DNA from: Phragmites australis
Lineage: Eukaryota > Streptophyta > Magnoliopsida > Poales > Poaceae
Direction: 5' to 3'
Assembly (NCBI RefSeq): GCF_958298935.1
Contig: NC_084927.1
Location: forward strand, 15,404,001-15,468,000
Length of the DNA: 64,000 nt
In this document: positions 21,472 through 33,951 of the stretch, in pieces
Layout: every line of letters starts with the position of its first letter
How positions within the stretch are numbered: the first letter of the stretch is position 1
Program-made: the position numbers and the translations under genes
Notes under the pieces: generated by a model
Database searches by the model: none
Seen by the model: the letters and a program-made list of their open reading frames with translations, nothing else
Told to the model about the DNA's origin: nothing

Positions 21472-21750
21472 TGTTGGATTGTGATCCGAATTCTTGTTGG
21501 GCCAGACAAGGGACGCATTCGGTCCATATTCCGGAACAATCCGTATTAGACTAGAGTCGTATGTGTTCACCCCTATAAATATATCTTATAAGCTGCAAGG
21601 AGAGCTAAGACGCTCATTGAAATCCCCTGCATTATACACATCCCTGATATAGTGAAGATCGCCGATTGGCGTCCGTGGTTTTTTCCCGAAAGAATTTTTC
21701 ACGTAAAAATCGTGTCTCGTATTTGATCCTGTCGTGCTTTATTTCTAACA
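21472..21750 (+). repeat. 5' LTR of copia element
   Basis: 279 bp, TG...CA. Contains CTATAAATATA (about 21573-21583), a likely TATA box. It has 16 bases (TTTTCCCGAAAGAATT, about 21684-21700) that are absent from the 3' LTR. Confidence 0.93.
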
Positions 21751-21766
21751 AGTGATACCAGAGCCG
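21751..21766 (+). other. Primer binding site
   Basis: AGTGATACCAGAGCCG immediately after the 5' LTR resembles the initiator tRNA-Met site (TGGTATCAGAGC) with two changes. Confidence 0.75.
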
Positions 21767-22459
21767 GATCAAAAAACACACGAGCACAAGAAAAATAGAT
21801 CGGTTTTCGTCTCCTTCGGGTTCATCGTCTCGGTCCGATCTACATCGCCTTCGTCTCGCTGAATCCGCCGCTCTTCGTCGCTGCGTCGAGATCTGTCGTC
21901 GTAGCGCACCACCAGGTCCTGCAGATTTCACGCCGCACTCCTCGCTCGGTTCTTCTGCGGCTCCGTTGCGTGCGCTCGTTCGTGAGCCGCCAGGATCCAG
22001 CCGTTGCCGGTCTCTATCGCGCCATACGACTTCGTCTAGGCCGGTCTCCTCCTCCCCTACTGCATATCACCGGATTTTCTGCACTCAAGCTTTGGGAGCT
22101 ACGCCGTACTTCGTGCAGCGTGCCACAGATCTGTCACAAAACCAGATCATCATCAGCCAGGGCCCACGCTCTCTCACGTGGAGAGAAGGAAGCTGATCCT
22201 GTGCTCTCTCACGTGAAGAAAAAGGTGCGTGTCCCGTTGCCTGTGGAGAAGAAAAGCAAAACTACACATCAATTCCCAAGGAGATTCTCTTTCCAATTGG
22301 TTCCTGCTTCGTGCACACCAGAATTTCTACCAGGAGATTGGTTTTGGCTTCATTGCTAAGCGTACACGAAGCGTACCAGGACTTGTTCAGTTTATTGCTT
22401 GCTACACACAGGCTGTACCAGAAGCGCTGCAGATTATTTTGTGCTGATTATTCTTCACC
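21767..22459 (+). other. Untranslated leader of copia element
   Basis: Leader between primer site and gag ATG. It contains short upstream frames (for example 21970-22359) with no family resemblance. Confidence 0.55.
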
Positions 22460-25400
22460 ATGGCTTCTATGAAATATGATATTCCGCTGCTAGATCATGA
22501 TACAAGATTTTCTCTATGGCAAGTAAAGATGCGAGCTATTCTTGCGCACACTTGCGCACACTGATCTGGATGATACGCTTGATAGTTTTGGAAACAAAGA
22601 TCAAAAGTCTTGGTCCGATGAAGAAAAGAGAAAGGATCGTAAGCCTTTGTCACAAATTCATCTTCATTTATCAAACAATATTTTGCAGGAGGTTTTGCAG
22701 GAGAAAACCGCTGCTGCTTTATGGCTAAAGCTGGAATCGATCTGCATGTCTAAGGATCTGACCAGTAAAATGCATATGAAGATGAAGTTGTTCACGCACA
22801 AATTACAGGAGGGTGGTTCTGTGTTGAATCATCTTTCGGTCTTTAAGGAGATCGTTGCTGACCTACAGTCTATGGAGGTAAAATATGATGATGAGGATTT
22901 GAGTCTTATTCTTTTGTGCTCATTACCTACTTCTTTTGCAAACTTCAGAGATATCATATTATACAGTCATGATACACTAACTTTGAAAGAAGTTTATGAG
23001 GCCTTGCATGCCAAGAAAAAGATGAAACAGATGGTGTCTACTGATGGCTCTACTTCCAATGGAGAAGGTCTGATTGTGCGTGGCAGGACAAAGGAGAAGA
23101 ATTCGCATAATAGCCAAAGAGATAAAAGTTCGAACGGTTACAGGGGTCGTTCAAAGTCCAGAGGAAAAGAAAAATTCTGCAGGTATTGCAAAAAAAATAA
23201 TCATGATATATCTGAATGTTACAAGTTGAAGAATAAAGAAAAGAGAAAAGGTAAATCTAATGAAGAAGGTAAAGCATCTGTTGCTGCTTCCGATAATAGT
23301 TCTGATGGAGAGACTCTCGTTGCTTTTGCTGGATGTGCTAGTAGTGGTGATGAATGGATTATTGACTCTGCTGCGTCTTTTCATATATGCATACATAGAG
23401 ATTGGTTCACCACTTATAATTCTGTTCAAAATGCTGGTTCTGTTAGGATGGGTGATGACAACCCATATCCAATTGTTGGAATTGGATCAATTATGATAAA
23501 GATGCATGATGGCATTGTTAGAACCTTGACAGATGTGAGGCACGTTCCAGGTATGAAAAGGAACCTTGTTTCTTTGAGTACTCTTGATAATAAAGGGTAT
23601 GATTGGTCAGGTGGAGATGGTATTTTGAAGGTGAAAAAAGGTTCTCTTATTGTAATGAAAGGTGATTTGAAATCTGCCAATTTATATCATCTCCGAGGCA
23701 CTACAATCACAGGTGATGCCGCTGTAAGTTCACATTCATTATCAGATTCTGATGCTACTAATCTTTGGCATATGCGTCTTGGGCATATGAGTGAACTTGG
23801 TTTGGCAGAATTGAGAAAGAGAGGTCTTCTTGATGGACATAGTATTGGCAAGCTGAAATTTTGTGAGCATTGTATTTTTGGCAAGCATAAGAGGGTGAAA
23901 TTCAACACTTCAGTTCATACAACAGAAGGTATTCTTGATTATGTGCATTCTGATTTATGGGGACCATCTCGTAGGTCTTCACTAGGTGGTTCTCGTTATA
24001 TGTTAACTATTATTGATGATTACTCGAGAAGAGTTTGGCCTTATTTCTTGAAGCATAAATCAGAAGCATTTAAAGCATTTAAAGAGTGGAAGGTTATGGT
24101 TGAAAGGCAAACTGAAAAGAAGGTAAAGAAGCTTCGCACTGATAATGGGATGGAATTCTGTTCTGATGAGTTTGATTCATATTGTAAGTCTGAAGGTATT
24201 GTGAGACACTACACTGTTCCTGGTACTCCACAACAAAACGGTGTAGCTGAGCGTATGAACAGAACTATCATCTCGAGGGCCCGTTGCATGTTGTCTAATG
24301 CAGGTATGCATAGACGTTTTTGGGCTGAAGCCGCTTCCACTGCTTGCTATTTTATTAATCGATCACCCAATATTGCTATTGATAAGAAAACTCCAATTGA
24401 GGTATGGTCTGGTTCTCCAGCTAATTATTCAGAATTGAGAGTTTTTGGTTGTCCTGCTTATGCTCATGTTGATAATGGTAAATTGGAGCCTAGAGCTGTT
24501 AAATGCATCTTTCTGGGTTATAAATCTGGTGTTAAAGGTTATAAATTGTGGAATCCTGCAACACAAAAGGTGGTGATTAGCAGGAATGTTGTCTTTAATG
24601 AATCTGCTATGTTGCCAAATGCTCCTGTTCAGAGTCAGCAGAGTTCTAACGTGCAGGTGGAGCATTTTATTAATGCAGAAAGTACACCAGATACCGTTGT
24701 CCAAGATACATCTATTGCTGAAAATTTATTTATTCATCATGATGCATCTAGTGCTCCACCTCCTTCATCCATTGTGCAGCCTACACAACATTCTATTGCA
24801 GTTGATAGGCCTAGAAGGCAAATTAATCCACCCAAGAGGTTAATTGAGGAGTGTAATATTGCTGCTTATGCTCTGAGTTGTGCAGAAGAAGTTGAAGGTA
24901 ATGCAGAACCTTCTAATTACAATGAGGCTATTACTTCTGCTGATTGCAATAATTGGATGACTGCAATGCAAGATGAGATGGAGTCACTTGAAAAGAATGG
25001 TACTTGGGATTTAGTCAAATTACCAAAAGAGAAGAAGCCTGTTCGTTGCAAATGGATTTTCAAAAGAAAGGAGGGTATTTCTCCTAATGAAGCAGCAAGG
25101 TATAAAGCAAGATTGGTTGCTAAATGCTATAGCCAGATTCCAGGTATTGATTATAATGACGTCTTCTCCCCTGTTGTGAAGCATAGTTCTATTCGCACTT
25201 TACTCAGTATTGTTGCTATGCGTGATTATGAACTTGAGCAATTAGATGTTAAAACTGCATTCTTACATGGCGAGTTAGATGAAGATATTTATATGGATCA
25301 ACCTGAAGGTTTTGTTATTCCTGGAAAAGAAGACTTTGTCTGTAAATTAAAGAAATCTCTTTATGGTTTGAAGCAGTCTCCTAGACAGTGGTACAAGAGG

Positions 25401-26462
25401 TTTGACTCATTTATGCTCTCTAATGGTTTTAAGCGTTCTAATTATGATAGCTGTGTCTATTTGAAGACTGTTAATAGTTCAGCTATTTATTTGCTTCTCT
25501 ATGTCGATGATATGTTGATTGCTGCAAAGGATAAATCAGAAATAGCCAAATTGAAATCACAGTTGAGTAATGAATTTGAGATGAAGGATTTAGGTGCAGC
25601 AAAGAAAATTCTTGGCATGGAGATCATTAGAGACAGGAAAGCTGGCAAGTTATATCTTAGTCAGCAAGGTTATATTGAGAAGGTCCTTCGTCGTTTTAAT
25701 ATGCATGATGCAAAACCAGTGAGTACTCCATTAGCTACTCATTTCAAATTATCTTCAGCTTTATGTCCTGAGTCAGAGTATGATATTGAGTACATGTTTA
25801 GAGTTCCATATTCTAGTGCAGTTGGTTCACTTATGTATGCCATGGTCTGCTCTCGTCCTGATTTATCTCATGCACTGAGTGTTGTTAGTAGATTCATGGC
25901 TAATCCTGGCAAAGAGCATTGGAAAACTGTTCAGTGGATTTTCAGATATCTACGTGGTAGTTCTAATGCTTATTTGCAGTTTGGAAAATCTGGAGATGGA
26001 CTTGTTGGTTATGTTGACTCAGATTATGCTGGTGATTTGGATAAGAGGAGATCTCTCACAGGTTATGTTTTCACCGTTGGTGATTGTGCTGTTAGTTGGA
26101 AAGCATGTTTGCAGGCTACTGTTGCTTTATCAACTACTGAAGCTGAATATATGGCTATTTCTGAAGCATGCAAAGAAGCTGTTTGGCTAAGAGGTTTGTA
26201 CACTGAGCTTTGTGGAAATAATTCTTGCATTAATATATTCTGTGATAGTCAGAGTGCTATTTGCCTTACAAAGGATCAGATGTTTCATGAAAGAACAAAG
26301 CACATTGATGTGAGGTATCATTATATTCGAGATGTCATTGCTCAAGGTGATATTAAAATATGCAAGATAAGCACTCATGATAATCTTGCTGATATGATGA
26401 CAAAGCCAGTTCCTGCTACTAAATTTGAGCTATGCTCAAGTTTAGTTGGTGTTACAGTTTGA
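22460..26462 (+). CDS. copia gag-pol polyprotein (frameshifted near N-terminus)
   Basis: The natural ATG is at 22460 ([16 protein letters not shown]...), but a 10-bp tandem duplication at about 22541-22560 (CTTGCGCACA twice) shifts the frame and gives an early stop. The remaining frame 22542-26462 is open for 1306 codons. In that numbering: gag (about 1-170); CCHC zinc knuckle from C213 ([14 protein letters not shown]); protease DSAAS at D275; integrase HHCC finger (about 410-450) and core triad D471, D534, E570 with the usual 35 residues between the last two; RT with YVDD at 987-990; RNase H with DSDYAGD and a late HIDVRYH motif. All catalytic residues are present. Only the gag N-terminus is damaged. 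Confidence 0.93.
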
Positions 26463-26548
26463 GTTCTAGAGACTTTTGGCGTCGGTGATATTTATTATTG
26501 AAGGGAGTTTATTGATGATTCTTTATTTGTTACAAGATGGAATTCGTC

Positions 26549-26561
26549 TCAAGGTGGAGTT
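26549..26561 (+). other. Polypurine tract
   Basis: AAGGTGGAG-rich run directly before the 3' LTR; plus-strand priming site of the copia element. Confidence 0.6.
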
Positions 26562-26824
26562 TGTTGGATTGTGATCCGAATTCTTGTTGGGCCAGACAAG
26601 GGACGCCTTCGACCCATATTCCGAAACAGTCCGTATTAGACTAGAGTCGTATGTGTCCACCCCTATAAATATATCTTGTAAGCTGCAAGGAGAGCTAAGA
26701 CGCTCATTGAAATCCCCTGCATTATACACATCCCTGATATAGTGAAGATCGCCGATTGGCGTCAGTGGTTTTTCACGTAAAAATCGTGTCTCGTATTTGA
26801 TCCTGTCGTGCTTTATTTCTAACA
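26562..26824 (+). repeat. 3' LTR of copia element
   Basis: 263 bp, TG...CA, preceded by the purine-rich AAGGTGGAGTT. It lacks the 16 bases present in the 5' LTR and differs by a few substitutions. Confidence 0.93.
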
Positions 26825-26829
26825 AAATT

Positions 26830-28170
26830 CATATCAGGGCCATGGATCTTTGGATGCAAGGAAGAGTGGTGCATCTCTGCGTGAGAAAGGTAGAGAGGGA
26901 GTAGAGATTCCTGACGTATACGCATAGAGAATAGAATACAGTCAGTTGGAGAGTGGTGTCGACGTTGCTGAAAGGACATCACAGAACAAATCATTTGACC
27001 AATCGGTTTGCCCAGCTCCTGCATTCGTAATTAGAAGATGGAATTTCGAGTGAGTATAACATGCAGAGTGTTTCACTTAATCAAATGTGAATTTTGTTTT
27101 CCTATAAAAAAGATCAAATGTGATTTTTTTTTGTCAAAAAAAGATCAAAGGTGCTTGTTCATTTCTGATAAAACAATGCTGCTTCAGTATGTTCTACCAT
27201 TTTGACAAAATCTTTGTCACCAATATGCATTGGTTTTCAAAATCTAAGCAACCATTTAAATGCTACTGGTGTATCTGCTAAACAATCAATGCATCTGAGA
27301 AAAACCTCAACCAAACAAGAAACCAAGCTCATGGAGCAAAATGAAATAAACCAAATAGATAGGCGCCGGCATCCTGTTCCCTTCCAAAAACCAGGAGCCA
27401 ATCAAAATAGAGTCATCAGGTACTCGATCCGTCCCCAACAATCAACATGCAAGTTCATATCATCCTAATGTGTCCCCAACAATCTGCCTTAAACTCAAGC
27501 AGAAATTACTTAATTAATCACACTGAAGTAATTAGGGCAAGAGGGGCTAGGCACATGTTAATCTCAGAATCCAAGCAGCTATGGAGGTGGAGTTTGTGGA
27601 CCCGCGGTGGTATGCAGATATTGGAAAAGCTACCCTGGCCAATGTTGTTGACAAAATCCACAACATCCGTCCAGTCGCTGCCGTTCCTGCCGTAAGGCGG
27701 GGCGAGATCGTCGGAGGTATAGCAGGGCAACAAAGAGGGCGACACCGAGGAGGTCCACGAACACAGGCGATGGTCCAAGGTAGATCCCTACGTCGGCCTA
27801 AGGCAGCCCCTGATGGCGGCACGGCGACCTAGCGAGGGGCGGATCCCGTTGCAACGAAGGGCGTTGAGGAGGTTGAGGAGGAAACAACACGGGCGATGCG
27901 GGCACCGAGATGCGGTGAGATTTGCAGCAGCAAGGAGGAGGTGTTGTGGTGGCGTGGATCGAGCTCCGTTGGATGGGTGTTGACGATGCTTACAGATGGG
28001 AGGACGCGCGATTGTACGAATGTCACGTGAGTGCGGATGGAGGCAAACGGACGATGCGATGGATGCGGGTAGAAAAAAAGCTGATGATATATGGATTACT
28101 AAATTTTTAAAGTAGGAGAGATATGCGCATCATTGTCCGAAGTAAAAAAAGAAGACGACATGCATTCTTC
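26830..28170. other. Intergenic upstream of aldo-keto reductase copy 1
   Basis: No gene recognised. The GC-rich part 27580-28060 has overlapping short frames on both strands without family resemblance. Detectable similarity to the upstream of the second reductase copy starts only near 28175. Confidence 0.4.
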
Positions 28171-28213
28171 TGCTACCGTCGTAAGCTCTGACGCAATCTA
28201 GTAACATATGCAG

Positions 28214-28220
28214 TGACGTC
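28214..28220 (+). promoter_or_regulatory. TGACGTC element upstream of aldo-keto reductase copy 1
   Basis: TGACGTC (bZIP/TGA-factor type) about 120 bases before the ATG. It is conserved at the same relative place in copy 2 (52642-52648). The TATATA box of copy 2 corresponds here to CCATAAGG, so copy 1 may have a weaker core promoter. Confidence 0.45.
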
Positions 28221-28339
28221 TCACCCCACTGCGCTCTCAGCACTCGGACTCCATAAGGCTTGCACTCTCCGAGAGGCCACACCACCAGCTCGGTCACCAC
28301 CCAACAACAGCGGCGAGCGTCTTGCCGCGGCCCGTGGCC

Positions 28340-30344
28340 ATGACTGCCGCTCCGGTGTCTGTTCCCCGTATGAAGCTGGGCTCGCAGGGGCTGGAGGTCT
28401 CCGCGCAGGGCCTCGGCTGCATGGGCATGTCCGCCTTCTACGGCCCGCCCAAGCCCGAGCCAGACATGATCGCGCTCGTCCACCACGCCATCGCCTCCGG
28501 CGTCACCTTTTTCGATACCTCTGACTTCTACGGTCCGCACACCAACGAGCTCCTCCTCGGCAAGGTCAATACGAGCGAAATATCGAATCTTGGTCGGTTT
28601 CTTTGAATACGCACCGAGGTGCTCGATGTAATGCCTGTGATGTGAGCAGGCGCTGCAAGGCGGGGTGAGGGAGAAGGTTCAGCTGGCCACCAAGTTCGGC
28701 ATCTCGTCCGACGGCAAGCGGGAGGTACACGGGGACCCGGCGTACGTGCGGGCGGCTTGCGAGGGCAGCCTCAAGCGGCTGGGCGTCGACTGCATCGACC
28801 TCTACTACCAGCACCGCATCGACACCAGGGTGCCCATCGAAGTCACAGTGAGTGGCCACTCTTCTGTGAGAGTGCTTGGTGCTTGATGTGTGATGACTTC
28901 GGATTGTTGGAGAAATAGAGGGATGCCGGTTTGTATCAAGAATGATTATCTCTATGTGCAGAGCTGCCCTTTATATTAACCATTGATTCTGTACTATCAA
29001 ACTATCTCGTTGTTAAAAGAACAGTTCAGTGAGGGTTGTTTGGTCTGTTTTCTACTTTGCATCCAAAAAATCGCCTTGTGGCAACTTATATCTTGTAGTT
29101 GTAAATCTGACACATTATTTGGATTTTTGAACACTCCCTTCGGACTTTGGCACTTTTAAACTACTGCATGTTACTGTATTTGCAAATGAATTCTTGTTCA
29201 TAGTGTTTTTTCTAGAATCTGCACTGCACCTTGGAAACTGAAAACTTCTCATTTTTTTAGATTACTTAGTTTACTTTTGCACTGCTAGATTGGTGAACTT
29301 AAGAAGCTAGTTGGAGAAGGAAAGATAAAGTACATCGGATTATCCGAAGCATCTGGATCAACAATTAGAAGAGCTCATGCAGTTCATCCCATCACCGCAG
29401 TTCAGCTGGAGTGGTCAATATGGTCTAGAGATGTGGAAGAAGATATAATTCCTGCTTGCAGGTATTTTACGAACACAACATTTTTCCAGTCAGAAAGTAG
29501 GAAGGTTTATTTTCTGAATTATCTCTTCGCGGTGATGATTTCAGGGAACTTGGAATTGGAATCGTGGCTTACAGTCCTTTAGGCAGAGGGTTCTTGTCTA
29601 GTGGGGCAAAACTGATTGACTCACTATCAGAGCAGGACTCCCGGAAGGTGAGTTCCTATGATTGCTACTATGGAACTTTGTTTGTGTAGCAAGTTAATTT
29701 TCATCATTATCCTTTTGTTCTAAAATTTCCTAGGACTTAAGATATTTTATAAAAGTTTTGGAGGAGCAACCCTGCAAAATCCCTGCATCCCAAACATGGC
29801 CTGAATTATTCTCGAGAAAAAAACATGGCCTGAATCTTCATTGCTACATGTGGGACTCATCCTTGATATGGATTTTGCCCTTTGTATTGATCGTATAGAC
29901 CTTTTTGGATTAGGCTTATCCATTTGCTGTATATAATGGAGTCATCCATATATTCGAAGAAATGATAAATTGCCATTTTTTAATGAGAACGTCGTTGTTT
30001 TCCAGATTTTCCCTAGATTTCAACCAGAGAATATTGAGAAGAACGCCCAGATATTTGAGCGTGTCAATGCAGTGGCGACAAGAAAAGGATGCACACCATC
30101 ACAGCTTGCATTGGCTTGGGTTCACCATCAAGGAAGCGATGTTTGCCCCATACCTGGCACAACAAAAATTGAGAATTTCAACCAGAATGTGGGATCGCTG
30201 TCTGTGAAGCTCACACCAGATGAGATGGCCGAACTAGAGTCGTGCGCTGCTGCAGGTGATGTCCAGGGTGACCGATATCCTCGAATGGCCAACACCTGGA
30301 AGGATTCCGAGACCCCTCCATTGTCATCTTGGAAATCCGAGTAG
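28340..30344 (+). CDS. Aldo-keto reductase, copy 1 (five exons)
   Basis: NADPH-dependent aldo-keto reductase of the plant AKR13 / perakine reductase-like / IN2-2-like group; cytosolic, reducing aldehydes or ketones. Exons deduced from frame continuity and GT-AG borders: 28340-28564, 28650-28847, 29289-29461, 29545-29647, 30006-30344 (stop TAG). Predicted protein 345 residues, normal for the family. Catalytic tetrad present: D59 and Y64 (DTSDFYG), K90 (ATKFG), H130 (YYQHR). N-terminal GLGCMGMS and the cofactor loop [13 protein letters not shown] near the C-terminus are intact. The ATG at 28340 is used because it aligns with copy 2. No disabling change was seen. Exact substrate is unknown. Copy 2 at 52770-55445 has the same exon structure. 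Confidence 0.93.
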
Positions 30345-30573
30345 CTGATTCAGTATCTTCAACTGTGTCCATTGTCCCCGTTCCAAATAGTTGGACAGAA
30401 GAAGCTCAGGTCTACACTGCAAGGGCGTCCATCAGATGTGCTCGTGTTGTTGGAAATGATGATGTGTGTTAGTGTGAATTATATGCCACGTTTATGTGTG
30501 TGCTTAAAAGTTAAAAACACTGGTGTGATGAATAAGCTTATGCACTCTATGATGAATATTCAGCATAACAGTA

Positions 30574-30579
30574 AATAAA
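30574..30579 (+). terminator. Poly(A) signal of aldo-keto reductase copy 1
   Basis: AATAAA 230 bases after the stop codon, conserved at 55663-55668 in copy 2. Confidence 0.6.
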
Positions 30580-30644
30580 GCTTTTCAATATACAAAGTGT
30601 GATGGTAATACGTCGGCTGAAACTAGGTAATGGTCTTATATACT

Positions 30645-31099
30645 TGTCATGGGTCAAGATTGAGCTCATAGCCCAATAAGACTGGCTGGCCCAAAAGGCT
30701 GTTCGGGGGTACGGTTCATGACCGTAAACAGTACCGTGGGCACTGTTCATGATCGTGAACAATACTATGGGCACTGTAGTGGCGGTCAAGTTCACGTCGT
30801 TTCTTGGTCGTTAAATAAATTATGGTTTTTCAGAGCTTTTTAAATTGTAATAGATTATTTAAGAGTCAAGTTAAGTCTCTTTATATAAAGAAAGTCAAAT
30901 CATTAATAAAGAGATAAGCAAGAATTAGAATGAACTTTTCTTCTTATGTTCAGGTTCTCGGCGTTTGCCTGACTCTCACCCCTCTTTCTCATGTCGTCGG
31001 CTCCTTACGCTCAAAACCCGAGGCGCCACCCACCATAGCCGCTAACAACCTTCATGGTCGCCATCCCCCTCCTTTCCTCTCTCCAATAAACAAGCACCA
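30645..31099 (+). repeat. 5' LTR of short LTR element
   Basis: Homologous to 33558-33951 with many substitutions. Contains TCTTTATATAAAG (about 30877-30889), a likely TATA box. The end is placed before the primer-site-like sequence. Confidence 0.65.
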
Positions 31100-31328
31100 T
31101 TGTATCTAGTATCATAGATCACTTAGACGTCATGGATTTCGTTGGAGAGATCGGTCCTGTAGTCAACTCAAGATCTACATACGTAGATGCAATCGCGAAG
31201 GACTGCATCAACCTCGACAAACGCGACCTTGCTCCTCACACGAATAGTACCCACGTCTCTGTTCCGTCCGTGAACAGTATGGCACTCCGATTTCCTCCGA
31301 TCTTCATGCTCCACTCATCGCCGATCCT

Positions 31329-32492
31329 ATGCCTTCATCACGGGATCTTTGCAGGCAATTTGAGGAATTTCACCGTGAATACCAACAATGTGTCGATGAG
31401 TTGTTCACCATCCTTAACATTCCTCGGGATCCAAAGGAGGCACATAAGCTTTCTTCCCCCTTACCGCGTAGATCGCAAGCCTCAGATACCTATACCAACA
31501 AGGAGGATCTGCAGCAGGCTGCTTCACCGTCGACAACCGTCATCCTGCCAGATGCCAGCGTCCCATCATCAGCAACTTCATTGGAGGTCATGACCAACAC
31601 TTCTTGATGACCACCGAAGATGAATACTCCTACAACATCTCCTACACGTCGAACATCGACGTTCCCTCTATGCCGGTCTTCCACCCTATCTCGACGCCAG
31701 GCAATGCTACCCATGTCTCCCTAGGTGTGCCTAACGGTGGCTCCTCCACTGGCATCGATGTTGTCCTCCATGACATTTTCTCCGACACGCACGACACCGT
31801 CTCATCTGCTTCTCCAGAATCTGTGGAGGATGTGATCGGAGACTTCCTTTCCGTAGGTTCTGTCGTACCATTTGCTCTCTCTTATGACCCAAAAATTTTC
31901 TTTGCAGATGGTCAGATCACGTACAACAAAGAACCTGTTATTATGGAAGCCTCGTGTACAAGAGGAACACACAGTCACTACACAAGATTTTGTGGTGTCC
32001 ACGGTCACGGCGTCCCTCACCAAAGATTATGGCACTTCATCAGTTGTGGACTCTCGTTTGCCACCTGCTACCGACTTGGAGATCATGCCTAGGGCAGGAG
32101 GCCCTAGGGCATCACCAAATGCCGATCCCACAGGACTGTCACCGATCAAATGCCTCACTAGAAAGGAGATTATGGAGAGGTGGTATATCAACCTTTGCCC
32201 TCAGTGCGACGAGGGGATTAGCGACAATCATGATTGCAGACACCTCTTCTTCATCGTGGTTGATCGTGACTTCATCAATAATGATCTAGATCGCATGGTA
32301 CCAGTAGCAACAGTAGGCCATGAAGTTGCTACAAGCAAGACCAATGATGCCCCGCTCCATGGCATGGTGCTCCAAGGTGCAGCCGCAACTATTTACAATG
32401 TTATGATTGTGGGAGCTGCTAGTTCCTCCAGCACCCATGACTTCATCAACACCAAGCTGGGCATCACTACTGCAACATCCTCTCCAAGTTGA
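31329..32492 (+). pseudogene. Gypsy gag/protease remnant
   Basis: 31329-31607 reads like the tail of a gag region (CRQFEEFHREYQQCVDEL). In 32150-32450 a reduced zinc-knuckle-like CPQCDEGISDNHDCRH is followed by PLHGMVLQG and SSSSTHDFI. The last aligns with the DSGSTHNFI protease motif of chromovirus-like gypsy elements, with the catalytic Asp changed. Frames shift between blocks. Confidence 0.55.
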
Positions 32493-33543
32493 AAGGATGC
32501 CTCCGTTGTCACTTGTCATGTTACTACGTACACCAGCGGCCACACGGTCGATTGATCCTAGCTGAACAAATGACGTGGCTATCACCAACATCTCCATATC
32601 TGCCATGACCTATCTAAAGACCGCAATTGCTAGCCCTCTATTGCATCAAACAACCATCAATGTTTCGGAGGAACGCCTAGCTGCTTTTCATGGGAAGGAC
32701 AATGTGGTCATCACCACCGATGACATTACTCAAGAGGAGCCAATGCCTTGATATTCATGACAAGACTGTTTGCCAGATCTACAGTTGACAAGTTGGTTGG
32801 CGTCCCCATTGGCAACCATGATGTAGCAGGAGACCAGAATTGCATGGGCTTTACCTTCGTTAGTGGCAACTCCAATGACAACGACCCCGCATTGTGTGAC
32901 ATGTTAGATGACCATGAGGATTGCCTTCATAGGGGGTGCATCATACAATTCCAGGCCTCCATCATCCAGATAGTCAGCATCGCACCATCCTTCATCTTCA
33001 AGACCTTCACCACTCTTCGGATGGTCCTCATCGCCTACTTTCTTACCTTGTTTCCATGGGAACCAGGAGGATTGTGTGTTGCATGCATGATCTCTAATTC
33101 CCTTGCCCAGTATTTGATGGACTTCTAGTGCATAATAGATATCAACATCTAAAAGGTACACCTTAACTCTGTCCTGCAAGAATTTAACAACGGGCACAAC
33201 AACGATATATGTGGATTTCAACAACATCTCCAGCACAACAAACGACATTGTCATGACCCACGTCTTCATCACACTCATCGTCGAGTCTACCTCCTTCACC
33301 TACATCAATGGTGATGCAATCATCTACGTGCTCCTTCGACTCCAGGCCACTAATGCCATCATCAACACAAGGCAAATGGAGTTCTTCATCAACCAACCCT
33401 GATCCTGCCTCGTCACACCAGGGAGCCGCATGGGAGTAGAACTTGTTCTTCAACACGGGGCTTCCTCGGGCTTTGACCGTGGCCCCCACCTTGCAGCATG
33501 TGGAGATTTCCCCATTTAGCAGCTCGAGCATGAGCTGCAAATG
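32493..33543. other. Interior of short LTR element, no coding recognised
   Basis: Mixed short frames in both strands and no retroelement domain. It fills the place where pol would be expected. Confidence 0.4.
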
Positions 33544-33557
33544 AATGGGGGGAGAGA

Positions 33558-33951
33558 TGTCATGGGTCAAGATCCAGCCTATGGCCTAATAAGACCGGCT
33601 AGCCCAAAAGCTCACTCGTGGGTACTATTCACTCCCGTAAACAGTACTACAGGTAATGTAGCGACGATCAGGTCCACGCCGTTTCTTGGTCGTTAAGTAG
33701 ATTAGGGTTTTTCAGAACTTTCCAAATTGTAATAGATTATTTAGGAGCCAGTTAGTCTCTTTATATAAAGAGAGACAAATCATCAATAAAGAGATAAACA
33801 AGAATTAGAAGGGGAACCCTTCTTCTTGCGTCTAGATGCCTGGCACCTGGCCGACCCTCACCCTCTCTCTCTCTCACCACTGGATCCTTGCACCTAAAAA
33901 ATCCTAGCCACCACCCAACATAGCCGTTGGCAACCTCCATGGTCCCCATCA
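33558..33951 (+). repeat. 3' LTR of short LTR element
   Basis: TGTCATGGG start preceded by a purine tract. CTCTTTATATAAAG is conserved (about 33768-33781). Ends near GTCCCCATCA. Confidence 0.65.

Larger units (their letters stand above)
21472..26824 (+). mobile_element. Ty1/copia element, full-length with target duplication
   Basis: LTRs at 21472-21750 and 26562-26824 start TGTTGGATT and end TTTCTAACA. Five-base target duplication AAATT flanks both sides (21467-21471 and 26825-26829). Primer site after the 5' LTR, purine tract before the 3' LTR, and one long gag-pol frame with integrase before RT (copia order). Polyprotein style is closest to the Tnt1/Tork group by motif. LTRs are similar apart from substitutions and one 16-bp indel, so the insertion is fairly recent. 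A frameshift at the gag start makes this copy probably defective. Confidence 0.95.
30645..33951 (+). mobile_element. Short LTR element with gag/protease debris only (TR-GAG or LARD-like)
   Basis: Direct repeats start TGTCATGGGTCAAGAT at 30645 and 33558. A primer-site-like TAGTATCATAGATC follows the first, and a purine tract GAATGGGGGGAGAGA precedes the second. The 2.5-kb interior has no RT, RNase H or integrase. It contains a degraded gypsy gag end and protease (31329-32492). It inserted about 65 bases after the poly(A) signal of the reductase gene. No clear target duplication was found, so the right end is approximate. Confidence 0.72.

Noticed and set aside
27518..27832. Overlapping frames upstream of reductase copy 1
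   Set aside because: Three phases open at once in GC-rich DNA, no homology recognised, no splice logic.
28130..28540. 136-codon minus frame over reductase exon 1
   Set aside because: Antisense shadow of the GC-rich exon; the sense frame has the family motifs.
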